This document shows positions 12,051 through 23,862 of a DNA stretch of 64,000 nucleotides, in pieces (the stretch's first letter is position 1; each line of letters begins with the position of its first letter). The notes beneath the pieces are model-generated. The model was not told the DNA's origin. It saw only the letters and a list, made by a program, of their open reading frames with translations, and searched no databases. The DNA comes from Siphonodentalium dalli. Its lineage: Eukaryota; Mollusca; Scaphopoda; Gadilida; Siphonodentaliidae. Made by a program: the position numbers and the translations under genes. The DNA lies in assembly GCA_032622095.1 (NCBI GenBank), contig CP136065.1:215802151-215866150 (forward strand), given 5' to 3'.

Positions 12051-12170
12051 GCAATTGTAAATATTTACTTCTCGATTCGGGACGCAAATATCGGCGATAA
12101 ACCAATGCAAATGCTTTCGCCATCGAGAGTCATTGCATTCAATAAATATATAAGAATGACGGTGAGTGTG
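12051..12170 (+). mobile_element. Internal fragment of element E
   Basis: The stretch containing CAATTGTAAATATTTAC, TCGATTCGGGACGC and GCGATAAACCAATG matches the middle of element E copies at 13709, 29478, 40660 and 57134. Both ends are missing. Confidence 0.65.
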
Positions 12171-13093
12171 CATGGTAACACCATGCAGCCATATTGGACG
12201 TCTTGAATTACAAAAACTGGACATCTTGAATTACAAAAATGCTCAAAACGGATTTTAGCGGATTTTGGATATGTTATATATAGAGGATATACTCCTCTTC
12301 AAATGGTATACAAACCAACTAATCCAAATTTTGTTCTTGGTCAAACCTTTTATCGTCCAGACTATGTTTCCGTTTATCCGGAATGACGCCCTCGCTTATG
12401 GAGTAATGCTGTGGTTAAGGAGGCGGTTATTTGGGGCATTACTGTAGCAATACAGAGCGTTTTCTGATAGCTTCTTCCTGATACAGTGCAAAATGAAGAG
12501 CATTATAACATCTGCGTGGGATGTTGAATTTCTTCAGTAAATCATATTGAGGAATGTAAATCCATATATAAGTTTTTCATGTATTTATGAACCTATTTTG
12601 ACTTCCAAACAAAGCAAATGTGTGTATGTATAAGCCGTTTTCACATTTTGAATTTATTTAGACACAATAAAATAATTGCTAGATTTTCATCCAAATTTTT
12701 ATAAAAAATTGGGGTGGGCGGGCTAATTTTATATTTTATTTTTATTTATGACCATATAGATATAAACATGAATTACAATGTATGGGTAAAAGTATCAGTT
12801 GGCATGGTTAAACAGTTTGATAGTTGCAGATACACCCACTAACAAGTGAACCCAATACACAATTCTTTGAAGTTTGTACAGACATATCAATCCGTTACTT
12901 ATATGTGTTCCACCTGATTATATATTCCTATTTTCAAATAGAATTGCAATGATTTATTGCGATTGATGGAACCCTTCGGAAGGGATCATGTATTATTGAC
13001 AATGTAAAAATTTATGAACAAACTTGCACCTCAAACAATCATAATTTCCCTTGTTGGAATCTGAACTGAAGGGATATATTTGCTCTTGGGTAT
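12171..13093. other. No recognisable gene
   Basis: AT-rich. A short near-duplicate GACGTCTTGAATTACAAAAA / GACATCTTGAATTACAAAAA occurs at about 12198 and 12221. Confidence 0.4.
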
Positions 13094-13409
13094 CAAACTC
13101 CATGCAGCGCCCTCTACGTTATCACTGCGATATAGCACTGCCACAAGGATGGTACTTTGCGGACGATAAATCTATTTTTACATATCGTCGTAACTATATT
13201 TAGTCACCTATTATCTTATTTTGACCACCAAACGTTTGCAATAATGGTAATTCTTTCGGTATTGATAAGAACAATATGAACTGAGCCAGACATCGACAGT
13301 TTTAATCCTAAAACATAAGATCTGAGAACACGTAAGAAATCCTTACCAAATGTCCTTATGGCAGTGGTATCTCAGCGGAGCGATGGGAGATAATTCTGCC
13401 TGGAGTTTT
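13094..13409. mobile_element. TIR element with CAAACTCCA ends
   Basis: The left end CAAACTCCATGCAGCGCCCT faces an inverted right end (AATTCTGCCTGGAGTTTTC). Both terminal segments occur fused in the 65-bp element at 8924-8988. Subterminal dyads TGCCAC / GTGGCA lie inside. It has no transposase. Confidence 0.55.
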
Positions 13410-13469
13410 CTTGGGTATATGTTGTCTATTGTCGCATGGTTTCGTGCAAAAATACACCTCATGGCAGCA

Positions 13470-13683
13470 TCTCCGAAACGTTCGAAAAGATACCCAGGAT
13501 CTCTCAAATGTGCAAAAAGACACCAGGATCTCCGAAACGTTCGAAAAGATACCCAGGATCTCTCAAATGTGCAAAAAGATACCCAGGATCTCTCAAATGT
13601 GCAAAAAGATACCCAGGATCTCTCAAATGTGCAAAAAGATACCCAGGATCTCTCAAATGTGCAAAAAGACACCAGGATCTCAA
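13470..13683 (+). repeat. 30-bp minisatellite
   Basis: Near-identical units read TCTCAAATGTGCAAAAAGAT followed by ACCCAGGATC, with a variant unit CCGAAACGTTCGAAAAGA near the start. Because 30 is a multiple of three, all frames stay open on both strands and give false 10-residue repeat proteins. A diverged inverse copy lies at 14195-14312. Confidence 0.9.
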
Positions 13684-13708
13684 AGTATCGCTCGTCTGCG
13701 ACAATTAA

Positions 13709-14076
13709 AGACATATTATGTACTTGTTCAGGTGCGTGAAACTGACAAGTTAGTATTCCTGTGCTATGTCAACTGGTGGAATGTACCATTCTACTAACAT
13801 CACCGAAAATCTGAAGCAAATCGACCGTACCTCTCCATAGAAAACATTGTCAGAACTACGCTAAATTGTAAATATTTACTACTCGAATCGGGACGCTTCT
13901 ATCGGCGATAAACTAACGAAAACGATTTCGCCATCGGCAGTCACGGCATTTAATTAATATATAGGACCGACGGTGTGTGTTGTCAATTTGGATATAATAT
14001 CTGTAAAAATAACTACGTTGAACAATATTATTCTCCATTTCTATTTGATCACACCACCGGAGTGTTTCATATCACT
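13709..14076 (+). mobile_element. Element E (TTAA-bounded MITE), full copy
   Basis: It is bounded by TTAA at 13705-13708 and 14077-14080. It starts AGACATATTATGTACTTGTT and ends TGTTTCATATCACT. Related copies are at 29478, 30710 (inverse), 40660 and 57134, all between TTAAs. The two ends (AGACAT, AGTGAT) are only weakly inverted. It has no coding sequence. Confidence 0.8.
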
Positions 14077-14194
14077 TTAAGCTCAACGTGGGAGGAATAC
14101 CCGTTCAAATTCCCTTGAAATTTCACTCTAAAATCACAAACAAATAATTATTATAATAATAATTAACATGCGACTAATTTAAAATCAATTTTTT

Positions 14195-14312
14195 TTTATG
14201 AGACTTTGATATGTTGTGTGAGTTTTTGCACATTTTGTGATATCCTGTGTGTCTTTTTGCACGTTTAGGAGATCATTGGAATCTTTTTGCACGAAGCCAT
14301 GCGACAATGACC
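14195..14312 (-). repeat. Inverse, diverged copy of the 13.4-13.7 kb minisatellite region
   Basis: On the minus strand it reads TTGTCGCATGGCTTCGTGCA then CGTGCAAAAAGACAC and ATGTGCAAAAACTC units, matching TTGTCGCATGGTTTCGTGCA at 13429 and the minisatellite that follows. Thus 13.43-14.31 kb forms a large imperfect inverted repeat with element E between the arms. Confidence 0.6.
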
Positions 14313-14358
14313 TATTCAGCTTAGGCCTATAAGTAACGCTGAAATGGTCATTGTCACC

Positions 14359-15483
14359 TAGTGATGCGGACCGGACCACATTGGGTGGTCCGGTCCACTG
14401 CCAGGGCAGTCCAGTCCGGTCCGGTCCAGGCCATTCCGGTCCGGTATACATGCCTGGACCGGTCCAAAACGGTCCGGTCCACCTATAATATGCTATATGT
14501 TAATGAATTCTCTGTTTTCTCAAAGTTTTTACTCTGTATAGTACAAACTATAAGGTTACTGAGTTCAGTGCATTGTAATGAGTTCATATTTGTTAAAACT
14601 TACATTGTTTGCCAATTGTATGCATCATTGTCTGTCTCTGGTGGGATATACTGGGAACGATGCACGATAATAGTATTTCTAGTAATGCGAACATGCACTA
14701 ATTAAATGTATTGGACAGATATATAGCTATAGGGCCAGAATGTGTTATAACCAATCTAACATGGCACTCAACTGATCGTATGCATGATTCGTATCATACT
14801 TATTTTCATTAAATTGAAATTTAAACGAAATAACTATACTGATGACAATTATACAAATGTGTACTAATATGACTACTACATTAATATTGGAGTCTTGGAG
14901 ATTGTGATGGCTGATTGTATAGTCCTGACAATTACAGTTATATACCTAAGCACACAACTACTATTGGATTAATGTGACTGTCTTGTATATGTACTATGTA
15001 ATGTGGTTTCCATGTTTCTTCGATAATTATAACTCTGAAAAACAATAGAATACTCGATTCGATATCCATCCAAATTGATTAGTTGATGCCATGTTACAAT
15101 GTTTATGACAAATAGTTCCAAACGCATTCAGTTGCATGTTTGTCGCATTGATAGGGTGCTACGTAGTGTTGGCCATGCAGTGTTACACTAACACATTTTA
15201 AGGAAAGTGCCATGTACAAAGTACATCTATACATTGTTTTCGTGGCATCAAACGTTTAATATATATTAACCACTTGAATGTGTCAATACATCGTTGCTAA
15301 TTGATATGACAGCAAATACGCAATAATATTCGCGACAGTTTATAATAACTGAAGTAAAATAGTGGACCGGACCGGAGAGTACCGGACCGGCGGCAAAAAG
15401 CGGTCCGGTCCAGTGACACCCGGTCCGGACCGGACCGCGGTCCACCCCCGGACCGGTCCAAAGCGGTCCGGTCCGCATCACTA
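14359..15483. mobile_element. hAT-like element with GGTCCGGTCC-rich ends
   Basis: The left end TAGTGATGCGGACCGGACC is inverted at the right (GGTCCGGTCCGCATCACTA). Subterminal regions (14365-14482, 15362-15475) are packed with GGTCCGGTCC. Flanks TTGTCACC and ATGTCACC (the latter two bases beyond the end) suggest an 8-bp duplication, as in hAT elements. The AT-rich interior has no transposase. Confidence 0.6.
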
Positions 15484-15487
15484 TAAT

Positions 15488-15859
15488 GTCACCCCATTTC
15501 GTTCAGTTGGGTACCCAGCTTTTTAAAACTTTCAGTTGGGTACCCAGCTTTTATAAAATTTACATTTGGGTACCCAGCTTTATGAGCAGTCGATCTGCAT
15601 GCAGTACCTATTTCCTATGCATACAATTCTTCTCTGCTATTATTTTGAAGCATAGTGACGAATATACATCATATTTCCTACATAAACAAGTATTCACAAA
15701 TTTAACAGGTTCATTTCGCAATAAACTGTTGGCAATCACTAATTAAATCACGTTCTGTGGGAGATTTCATAAAGCTGGGTACCCAAATGTAAATTTTACA
15801 AAAGCTGGGTACCCAACTGAAAATTAAAAAAAGGTACCCAACTGAACGAAAGGGGTGAC
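15488..15859. mobile_element. TIR element with GGGTACCCA repeats in both arms
   Basis: Arms of ~90 bp are inverted: GTCACCCCATTTCGTTCAGT at the left and its inverse ending GAACGAAAGGGGTGAC at the right. Each arm contains TTGGGTACCCAGCTTT-type units, three at the left and three at the right. It lies directly beside the hAT-like element; insertion order is unclear. Confidence 0.65.
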
Positions 15860-16029
15860 AGTGACCATTTCAGCCTAAGTAACATGGTTAATAACCAAGT
15901 GATTCACAATTTGTGAGTGCTACCTTTTCGGAACAGCCGAGATTAATGTTCGGGATATATGCGAAATATCAACAAATGGTATGCAATCGGGTTAATCGTA
16001 CGTAGGCCTATACATATTTGAGCTTTTAA

Positions 16030-16498
16030 AGGTACTCAACCCGTAAAGAGGGTCCCCGTCTCAACAGATTCCAACAACAACAATCCGATCAGAGGGTCCT
16101 ATATTACTATTTCTTTGGCTTTGGGGGTAAAAAATATTTGGTTCGAGTCGAGGAACCCATCAACCAAAGCTCAGAGTTATTAGATATTGATTTTTCAAAT
16201 TTGTTATGTTCTCGAGATGAGTACCAATAACTGTCGTAATCTGCTCTGGATGTGTACTCCAAATCTATTCAAACAGACAAGGATGAATAACTCTAAAATC
16301 AAGTGGTAATTTTAACGCAACTTTGACTGAGTTCTGGGCCAGATAGTATTCCCGATAATGAAAAATAATAGATTTCTAAAATCGATATCTAACAAATCTG
16401 AGCTTTGATGGGTGACTTCCTCAACTCGAATCAAATATTTTTGACCCCCGAAGCCGTTGAAATAGTAATTGAGAGGAGTTTTATCGGGTTGAGTACCT
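16030..16498. mobile_element. Family f TTAA MITE (AGGTACTCAACCCG ends)
   Basis: TTAA (16026-16029) precedes AGGTACTCAACCCG; the right end CGGGTTGAGTACCT is followed by TTAA (16499-16502). Arms stay imperfectly complementary over more than 100 bp (for example CCATCAACCAAAGCTC against GAGCTTTGATGGGTG). A second, one-ended copy starts at 51123. No coding sequence. Confidence 0.8.
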
Positions 16499-16499
16499 T

Positions 16500-16706
16500 T
16501 AAGCACAAATATTTGCGCTTAAAAAAAGCTCAAATAATTGCGCTAAAGCGCAAATATTTGTGCTTAAGCTAAAATATTTGTGCTTAAGCCCAATGTTTTT
16601 AAGCTTCGGTGTAATTAATTGTGCTTAAGACAGTAAGTTAAGTGCAAATAATTGTGCTTTTAAAAGCCCAAATATTTCCGCTTTAAAAGCGCAATTAATT
16701 ATTAAA
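16500..16706. repeat. Array of short palindromes (GCGCAAATATTTGTGC type)
   Basis: GCGCTTAA, GCAAATATTTGTGCTTAAGC and related near-palindromes repeat about ten times. The array begins directly at the TTAA that ends the family f element. Confidence 0.7.
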
Positions 16707-16748
16707 AGTGAATTTAATTGGCCTCTCATAGCGAAGTTTAATTGCTGG

Positions 16749-16810
16749 GAAATGTTCAGATAATAAGTTCAACTACCGTTTGTTGAACTTATTATCTGCA
16801 TATTTCCTAG
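16749..16810. repeat. Near-perfect hairpin
   Basis: GGAAATGTTCAGATAATAAG and its inverse partner TTATTATCTG...TTTCC surround TTCAAC...GTTGAA. It belongs with the hairpin at 993-1070. Confidence 0.65.
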
Positions 16811-18086
16811 AGAACTACCCGTCAACGATTATCTGGTAGGCCTACATGTATGTGCATGAGCGTAAAGGATACCTATAGACATCGCTGACCAAATAACGGT
16901 ATATAGCCTTATAGGCCTGTATGTAGACATGCATTGCCATTGATGCAAATCGATACCGGTAGCGGTACTTCTACTTCCATTTATTCAATTTTGACATATT
17001 TAATAAAATCGGTAGTTACCGAAATTAGTATAATTTACGTCAAAATATCTCTAAATGCGGTCTAATCTCAATGAATCTGTATAATATTCGTTTGTATTTA
17101 ATTCAATGATTTGAATGTTTTTGTGTACATAATTTCCTAGCAACAAAATTTCTTGCGAGTTTTTGGAATCGATACCGTACTTGAGCATGCGCACAATCTG
17201 TAAAATGATGGATTGTGGGGATGTTACCCCTTCCGCCATGTTGTTTATTTGTTGACAAAATTTTCTACGAAACCACAAAAAACGTCCAAATTGGCTGACA
17301 CAGAAGCGATTATTCAATATTCAAGATAACGTATCGATTCATTGATTTACGCGAAAGTTGCAATCTAATTCAATTGGCAACTGCTTCAGAACAGATGATT
17401 TGGGCGCTTGTTTAGTTTGCTGACGGGAAATGAGAAGTTCGCATTTTCAAGTTTCCCAAATTCGATGATGTGCCACCCCATAGTCTAAACAGCATGCTAT
17501 GTTCATATTTCATGGTTATTTATTGACAGAACAAATGCGATAAAATAGCAAAATGGTGTCTCCTGGCTAGTTACTTGACATAAAGATCAATTATGCCTTC
17601 ATGAGGCAGAACTGTTTATGATGACAGGACGATACACAAGACAGAAAGTTCCACTCGAAGTGTAAGTGTTGATGACAGTACAATAATCAAGTTTGGAATA
17701 TCCTAACTTCACCAATTATAGTTGTATAATTACTAGATATAATATTTAATGTGAGTGAATTTAAATTCTGCCCAAGGCCCGGGATAAACCTTCAACACCA
17801 TTGAGGGTTCGAATCCGACACAGCATTGCCGACTATCGCCATATCTGTCTGACTTTGTGTCATCAACTATATCCCCAGTACCATTGGCATCACGAATCAA
17901 CAATCAATGTCATGATCAGTGCTCTGAGAATGATTCCAGAAGCAAAAGATTCTCAGACAAAATTTGACAAAACGGACTGGACAATTTTCGTCTGCAGTGT
18001 CATGTTCAGACTGTGCTAAGCACACCATTGGATCACGAGCCGACGTTAATGGCTGTACTTTGTGCAACAATGTGCGCATGATAAAG
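16811..18086. other. No recognisable gene
   Basis: GGTTCGAATCC at about 17806-17816 matches a tRNA B box, but no A box or cloverleaf fits upstream. The open frame at 17801-18019 has no domain. Confidence 0.4.
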
Positions 18087-18333
18087 AACCATGGGTAAAA
18101 CGGCAAAATTTGAGTCATCCGACTCACAGGAACACAGTGGAAATAAGGCACTTCTATGAGCATTTCCTGTGCTACCCCGGGCATTTGGCAGAATAAACTT
18201 AGCACAGTAAAGCCTGAAGTAAAGGCTCATACTAGACTACTAGTGGCAGTGCCTTATTTCCACTGTGGTCCCTGGCAGGTCCCATGTGTATGATGACTCG
18301 AAATTGATCAGGCAGTTTTGCCATTAACCCATG
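18087..18333. mobile_element. Fold-back element of ~250 bp
   Basis: Inverted arms share ACAGTGGAAATAAGGCACT with AGTGCC...TTATTTCCACTGT, and ATGGGTAAAACGGCAAAA with TTTTGCCATTAACCCAT. The centre (18150-18240) is unpaired. Non-autonomous; superfamily unknown. Confidence 0.6.
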
Positions 18334-18559
18334 ATAGTGTAATTTAATTTGTGCACATGGTGACATGGGACAGCCAATATTTTATATAGCGTGTCATCCC
18401 TGGACATGACATCCGACCTTGAATATATGTATCCTGTACAGAGTATGTTATTTTCAAACTGCCTCAGAAATAAGTTTCAGAGCATTGATGATGGCATCGA
18501 TGGTAGAAGTTCGTGGTAGGCCTACTGAGAATGCAGGTGGTGACAGAAAGTCCGACCTA

Positions 18560-18657
18560 TAAATACCAAATTGGATTTTAACTCCCGAGCGTGTCATTGT
18601 GTAGGGACTAGCCCAGAGGTTGGCCTACTAACTGTCAACTGAGCTATCCTCTCCTCT
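18560..18657 (-). repeat. Possible tRNA-derived SINE head
   Basis: On the minus strand GGATAGCTCAGTTGACAG resembles a tRNA D-arm/A box. About 45 bases on, CGGGAGTTAAAATCC is a poor B-box match. No cloverleaf can be closed, so it is not a functional tRNA. Confidence 0.25.
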
Positions 18658-18680
18658 AAAGATAGGTACTAGTACGACCT

Positions 18681-21600
18681 ATGAATAATGGAAACAGGCT
18701 GGCTCGTTCCAGGGCCAACTCGGTCCAGTCATCCTGGATCAGCTTGTCCCGAGCCAGCTCACCCCGGGCTGGCTCAGCCCAAAGGATTATGTCTTATTTA
18801 AGTTGTTTTTCTTTGGTGTCTTTTTGCTTGCTTTCTCTCTCCCTCTTTCTTCCCCCTCTCTAAGCCAAAGGGTGTCGGGAGATAGATTGGATAGTTGGGT
18901 TAATTTATTTATTTCGCGGATAACAACAAGAATAAAAACATACTAGTAAGAACATTTATATTTATAACACCTGAACTTGAATGAATTTGACGAATGAATA
19001 TGATAAATTACGACGAATGAATTTGATGAGATGCGGTTGTTGTGACACAATTCCTGATTACTTGTTCTGCTATACCGGTGGCCGGATAAAATAACCATTG
19101 CACTGCTTATATACTGTATATGGTCGGCATGTGAATGTGATTATCTATCACACTTTCTGAAGCCATCTCAGTCACCCTCTGAAGTGTGAGGTGTGATTAG
19201 CTGACTGGTTACTGTGTAAACAACCTGCTGCTATTGTTTTGATAGGAATGGGGACAATAATGACTTCTAAGGGTTTCACAAAATTAACCAAGAGATAGTG
19301 AGATGAACTCATAGAAAATAAGAGAAACGTTAATATTCAGAATCTGAAAACAGTTCATTGTTTTTATTTTCAAACCGACTAATGTGATATACTGGCTATT
19401 ATCTTTGTAATAAAACTGCCTAAAAGTCTAAATGTCAAAATTGATGGACATAACTCTGAGATATATCATCATCTGAACTTAAGAAATTAATATATATTAA
19501 CTTAACACACATTTAATTCCCGGGCCAACTCGGCCATGAAAGCTGGGCCTGCTCGCCCCTAAAACTGTCTGGACCGGTTTCATGAATAATACAGCCCTTG
19601 AAATTGGTATTTCTCTTCTATGGCATTTCTTTAGCACAAACCAATTGACAGGGTCTGATCGAGGCCTATTTCCAACCCAGTATACTGGGTTTGGGCATCC
19701 AGAGTTTGGTCAACAAATTAGCAGATGTTAAAATTGTATGGTCATTGGATCGTGTTTTTTCCCAGTTTGTTACTTGTAATGTGATGAAAATTTAACAATG
19801 TTTAGGGATTAATTTAGGGTCGGTGGGAAACCCCTATCACGAAATATTTTTTCTTTGGCCTAATTATGAATCTGATATACATGTACATGTAGGAGCCACA
19901 ACACAAATATCTTTATGGAGAGACTTCTCTATGAATGCTTAGCAATACATGGACATACTTCAGTGTAACACGTACATGTACCGTAGGCTTGATACAAGGC
20001 CATTGCTGCCAAGAATAAAATCCAAACAATTGTGGCATTTCCATACTAGTAGTCAGCTGTCTGTTGACTCAACTGTTCAAGTTATCAAGTGCCTAGTGTG
20101 TCGAGGAGTACTATACATCTCTATTCTTTAGTTTGCTCATTAATTAGGACATACATGTATGGTAGGTTTTGCTCCAAAGGCCTCCCAACGTTCCCTCAGT
20201 ATTACAGAAGCATCCACATGTTAACAATTACATGTACAATGACAACATGTAGACATTCATTAACACTGAGGAAGGACCTTGTGCTGAAAGCTAACGTTCT
20301 AACGAGCAAATGAAAGAATATTACACTGTTGCTGCGACCCCTTATTTACTGAATAAACATCCCTAAGTACTGGGTTTGGACAAGATTTCATACATCTTCA
20401 CAATTTGTACATAGCCATGTGATAAAACATATATACCGGTAGTCGTAGATGTACAAGTTCCGAATTTCAAGGTATATGGTGTCACCCCAACATAAGGACA
20501 TTACAAAACAATTGTAGAAGTTTAGAGAATAAGACCATGGTAGGATTTGTAATCATATTTAACATCACTGTGCATTATAGAGTTACTCCTCTTGTCATAG
20601 ACTGGGTAAATGCTTGATATTAATGAAACCATCTGAGACATCTGTGTTTATTGTGATGTGACATCTTGGCATACATTCACTATATACTTGTATATGGTGA
20701 CAGAAGTTTAACACTTTGGCAGGTGAGTATGTCATATATGACCTCATATCCATGGGTGAATATATTTTTGGAAATAAACTGAGTAATATTGTAAAAATCG
20801 CCTATTTTACAAATAAATCTCAGAAACAGCATTATTAAAAGCATGAATCAATGTAAATAATTGAAATAATATCCATCCACATTATATCAATGATCAGTTT
20901 CAATTTAGGAGATGATTTTTCAAGGCTATGTACATACTAGTAGTAACGTAATATTAGGCCAAAAAAAAAAGATATTTGATTCTCAGGCAATTTCTTTTTA
21001 AAATCAATGCAGGTGCGAGGGTTTTATTTTGTTCTGCCCCATAGACTGGCATACTAAGCATGGGTTAATATTATGTCTTCTCAGGTCCAGAAGATGTCAA
21101 TATAAAGAATGACAAATTATGACATTGTACTACCCATATATCATATAGGGATTACCTAGAATGATATATATATTGATATGATTTTAATATCGGCACAATA
21201 ATTTTTAACAACATGCAGAACTACATGTACATATACATGTATCTGATTCATATAAAAATACGGAACGTAATTACAGTCGAAATGAAAAGATAAAGTGATC
21301 TTCCAAACTATAATGGAAAGTCTTGATTCATTTATTCTGCTGACTAATTAGAGACTGTACATGTATATATACCGCAATGGATGATAGACAATAAAACTTC
21401 AAATAACGATCATAAACATGGCAAATATATATACCATTTGTCAAACTGCATTGTGCTCGGGTTTGGGTTACTTCGATCGCAATAAATAGTGTAACAAGGG
21501 GGACAAACTCTATGTTGCAGGGTTCCTTACTTACTGTGCCAAGGTCAGGTCAGCCTGTGGTGACAATATACAATGTACCTGATTCTAGTAGTTATCGTTG

Positions 21601-21839
21601 CCTATGGTCTTTTGTTAAATACCCACACATACACCGTTGTATTTAGGTCCTATTCGATATTTGAAATATAACTAATAGCCATATGACAGTTTCCTATTTT
21701 CGTGTTACAGGTTTACAAATACGGTGAAATATAAAATCTAAATAATATGGTTCAACGCAGGCCATTTGTTTCGATGCGGCGATGATGCCTGAGAGTCAAA
21801 TCCCTTTTTACACGCCCGTTTGAAAAAACTGTAGTATTA
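18681..21839. other. Gene-free region
   Basis: I see no exon with paired splice sites. GC-rich patches with GGGCCAACTCGG at 18712 and 19522 may be remnants of one element. The rest is AT-rich with scattered TACATGTA motifs (for example 19880, 20220, 21215). Confidence 0.4.
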
Positions 21840-21865
21840 TGTAAATGGGTTATCCGTCCGTCCGC

Positions 21866-22460
21866 TTTTGGTTTCTGGATGATAACTTTAGATTGAATCA
21901 TGTGAACTGAACCATATTTGGTATGTTAGTTTACCACACCAAAATTACAGATCAAGTTCGAATATGGGTTGCGTCCGCATGATTTTGACTGAGCTATGCC
22001 CCTTTTTCTACTTATATTTTACCTGATTTGCGGTTTCTGGATGATAACTTTAGATTGAATCAAGTGAACGGAACCAAATTTGGTTTATTAGTTTACCACC
22101 CCAAAATACAGATCAAGTTCAATTATGGGTTTCGTCCGCATTATTTTGACTTGAGTTATGTCCCTTTTTCGACTTAGATTTTACCTGATTTGCGGTTTCT
22201 GGATGATAACTTTAGATTGAATCAAGTGAAATGAACCAAATTTGGTATATTAGTTTACCACCCCAGAATACAGATCAAGTTCGAATACGGATTTTCGTCC
22301 ACATGATTTTGACTAAGTTATGCCCTTTTTTCGACTTAGATTTTACCTGATATGCGGTTTCCAGATTATTGTGTTTTATTTTTTTTTTATTTCGTCTTAA
22401 GTCAAAGGTTTCAAACAAATGAATTAAACCTTGCCCCACTCAACTCCAGAAACGGGCGTA
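21866..22460 (+). repeat. 162-bp tandem repeat, three units plus part of a fourth, with element-like flanks
   Basis: GGTTTCTGGATGATAACTTT starts at about 21870, 22032 and 22194, and a decayed start is near 22356, giving an exact 162-bp period. Units contain TTTGGTATATTAGTTTACC and GACTTAGATTTTACCTGAT. The array is preceded by TCCGTCCGTCCG and flanked by ACGCCCGTTT (21812) and inverse AAACGGGCGT (22451). This layout (tetranucleotide plus ~160-bp core array) matches what I recall for bivalve Helitron-related elements. Confidence 0.8.
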
Positions 22461-22913
22461 TTATGCCACACCCGACGACGTGCTCTTGTTTGTTTTTGGC
22501 CTTACCCTAAAACTATCATGAACAACATAAATGTCATTCCACCTGCCAACCGTACGGCAACATATATGTCGTTCTACCCATCAAAGGGTTAAAGTATTTT
22601 AATCTCTCTAGCTACATCAGGGCCAAGAACCTACGTCACCAATCAAGTTTCTAACCCAAAGTTTTTAATTTAAATTTTGTTAAACATATATAAACGTTTG
22701 TCTGACGTGGATAAACTAGTACCGGTACATGAGCTGTGGAATTTCACAATGCACCTTCAAAAATCATTTATCGTTAAAAACTCTTATTTATAACTGAAAT
22801 TTACAAGCAAAATAGGTATCGATTGTGCCCCGATTGTTAACATCAAACACACCTGAACAGAGATTAAAGTTTTCAGGGAATTCCCTGAACTCAGGGATTT
22901 CAATATTTTTTAA

Positions 22914-23277
22914 CCCTTTACCCAACAAACCGGCCAAAACCGGTCAAATAAAGCTTCAACAGCCTAAATTATCTTCGGTCTGTCTCAATAGAACCATACA
23001 AATATGGATATCATTGGAACCGGCTCCTTGACCACATTGTGATAGTTACAGTTATACCCTGTGCCAATGCATTCCCTCGCATATATAAGAGAATGCATTG
23101 GCCTAAACAAAATCTTTTTTTTAACACTTTTTACCATTTTTTCTTACATTCTTTAACAATTTTATAATTTTTAATGTGTTAAGCCAATGCATTCTCTTAT
23201 ATATGCGAGGCGACCTATGGTCGACTCGCATATATAAGAGAATGCATTGGCACAGGGCCCTTCTGTTGGGTAAAGGG
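22914..23277 (+). mobile_element. Family a TTAA MITE (CCCTTTACCCAACA ends)
   Basis: It is bounded by TTAA (22910-22913, 23278-23281). The right end TGTTGGGTAAAGGG inverts the left end. Left subterminal: CGGTCAAATAAAGCTTC and GGATATCATTGGAACC. Then two mirror-image hairpins with stem AATGCATTCTCTTATATATG flank a spacer rich in TTTTTCTTACATTC. TTAA targets and CCC-starting ends fit piggyBac-type MITEs. Confidence 0.9.
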
Positions 23278-23454
23278 TTAATGGGATTTTCAGGAATCAA
23301 GATACTACCTGTAGTATTTGCATTTCAATAATTTTGCCTCTGCTACTGAAAAGATACCATGTATGAGGCTTTATACTCATCTATTGCACCATATTAATGT
23401 CAGTGTTGGGCATCATATTTTGTGATATGCACAAATTCAAGCCTGATTTTATTG

Positions 23455-23862
23455 TGTCATTTGCAGAATTAGGTCCCCAGAGGGTGAATTTAGTAATGCT
23501 ATCCTGCATAGCGTCTAGCATCAACAAATTCACCATCTGGGGACCTCGTTCTGCTTAGGCCTCAACTTCCAGGAAATATCTACATATATAGTCTCAAGTT
23601 AAGATTGTTTTTAGTTACTTTTTGCCTTCTGGGAAGTTTCTATAGCCCCTAATTTGCAAAAGATAAATTGCATAATTGACTAATGGGTGAATATCACCCA
23701 ATTGTAATGGGGAACTTCAATCTGATCCTACATATAGGTCTCCCATAGCAGTTGAGGCCTAAGCAGAATGAGGTCCACAGAGGGTGAATTTGGTTATGCT
23801 ATCCCACTATGCAGGATAGCATTACTAAATTCACCCTCTGGGGACTTCATTCCCTTTGGGAG
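23455..23862. mobile_element. Family i element, two hairpins and interior
   Basis: Hairpins built on GAGGTCCCCAGAGGGTGAAT lie at about 23462-23560 and 23765-23860, facing each other around ~200 bp that include GTTGAGGCCTAAGCAGAATG. The terminal CAAGCCTTGAAATAG of other copies is lost here. Related copies are at 45905, 53527, 55043 and 56835. Confidence 0.75.

Noticed and set aside
13470-13683. CRISPR-like regular repeats
   Set aside because: Units are contiguous with no unique spacers, and the sequence is eukaryotic.
13343-13797. Overlapping open frames with 10-residue repeats (for example KDTQDLSNVQ)
   Set aside because: They come from a 30-bp minisatellite whose unit length keeps every frame open on both strands.
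17806-17816. tRNA gene suggested by GGTTCGAATCC
   Set aside because: No A box at the right distance and no cloverleaf could be built.
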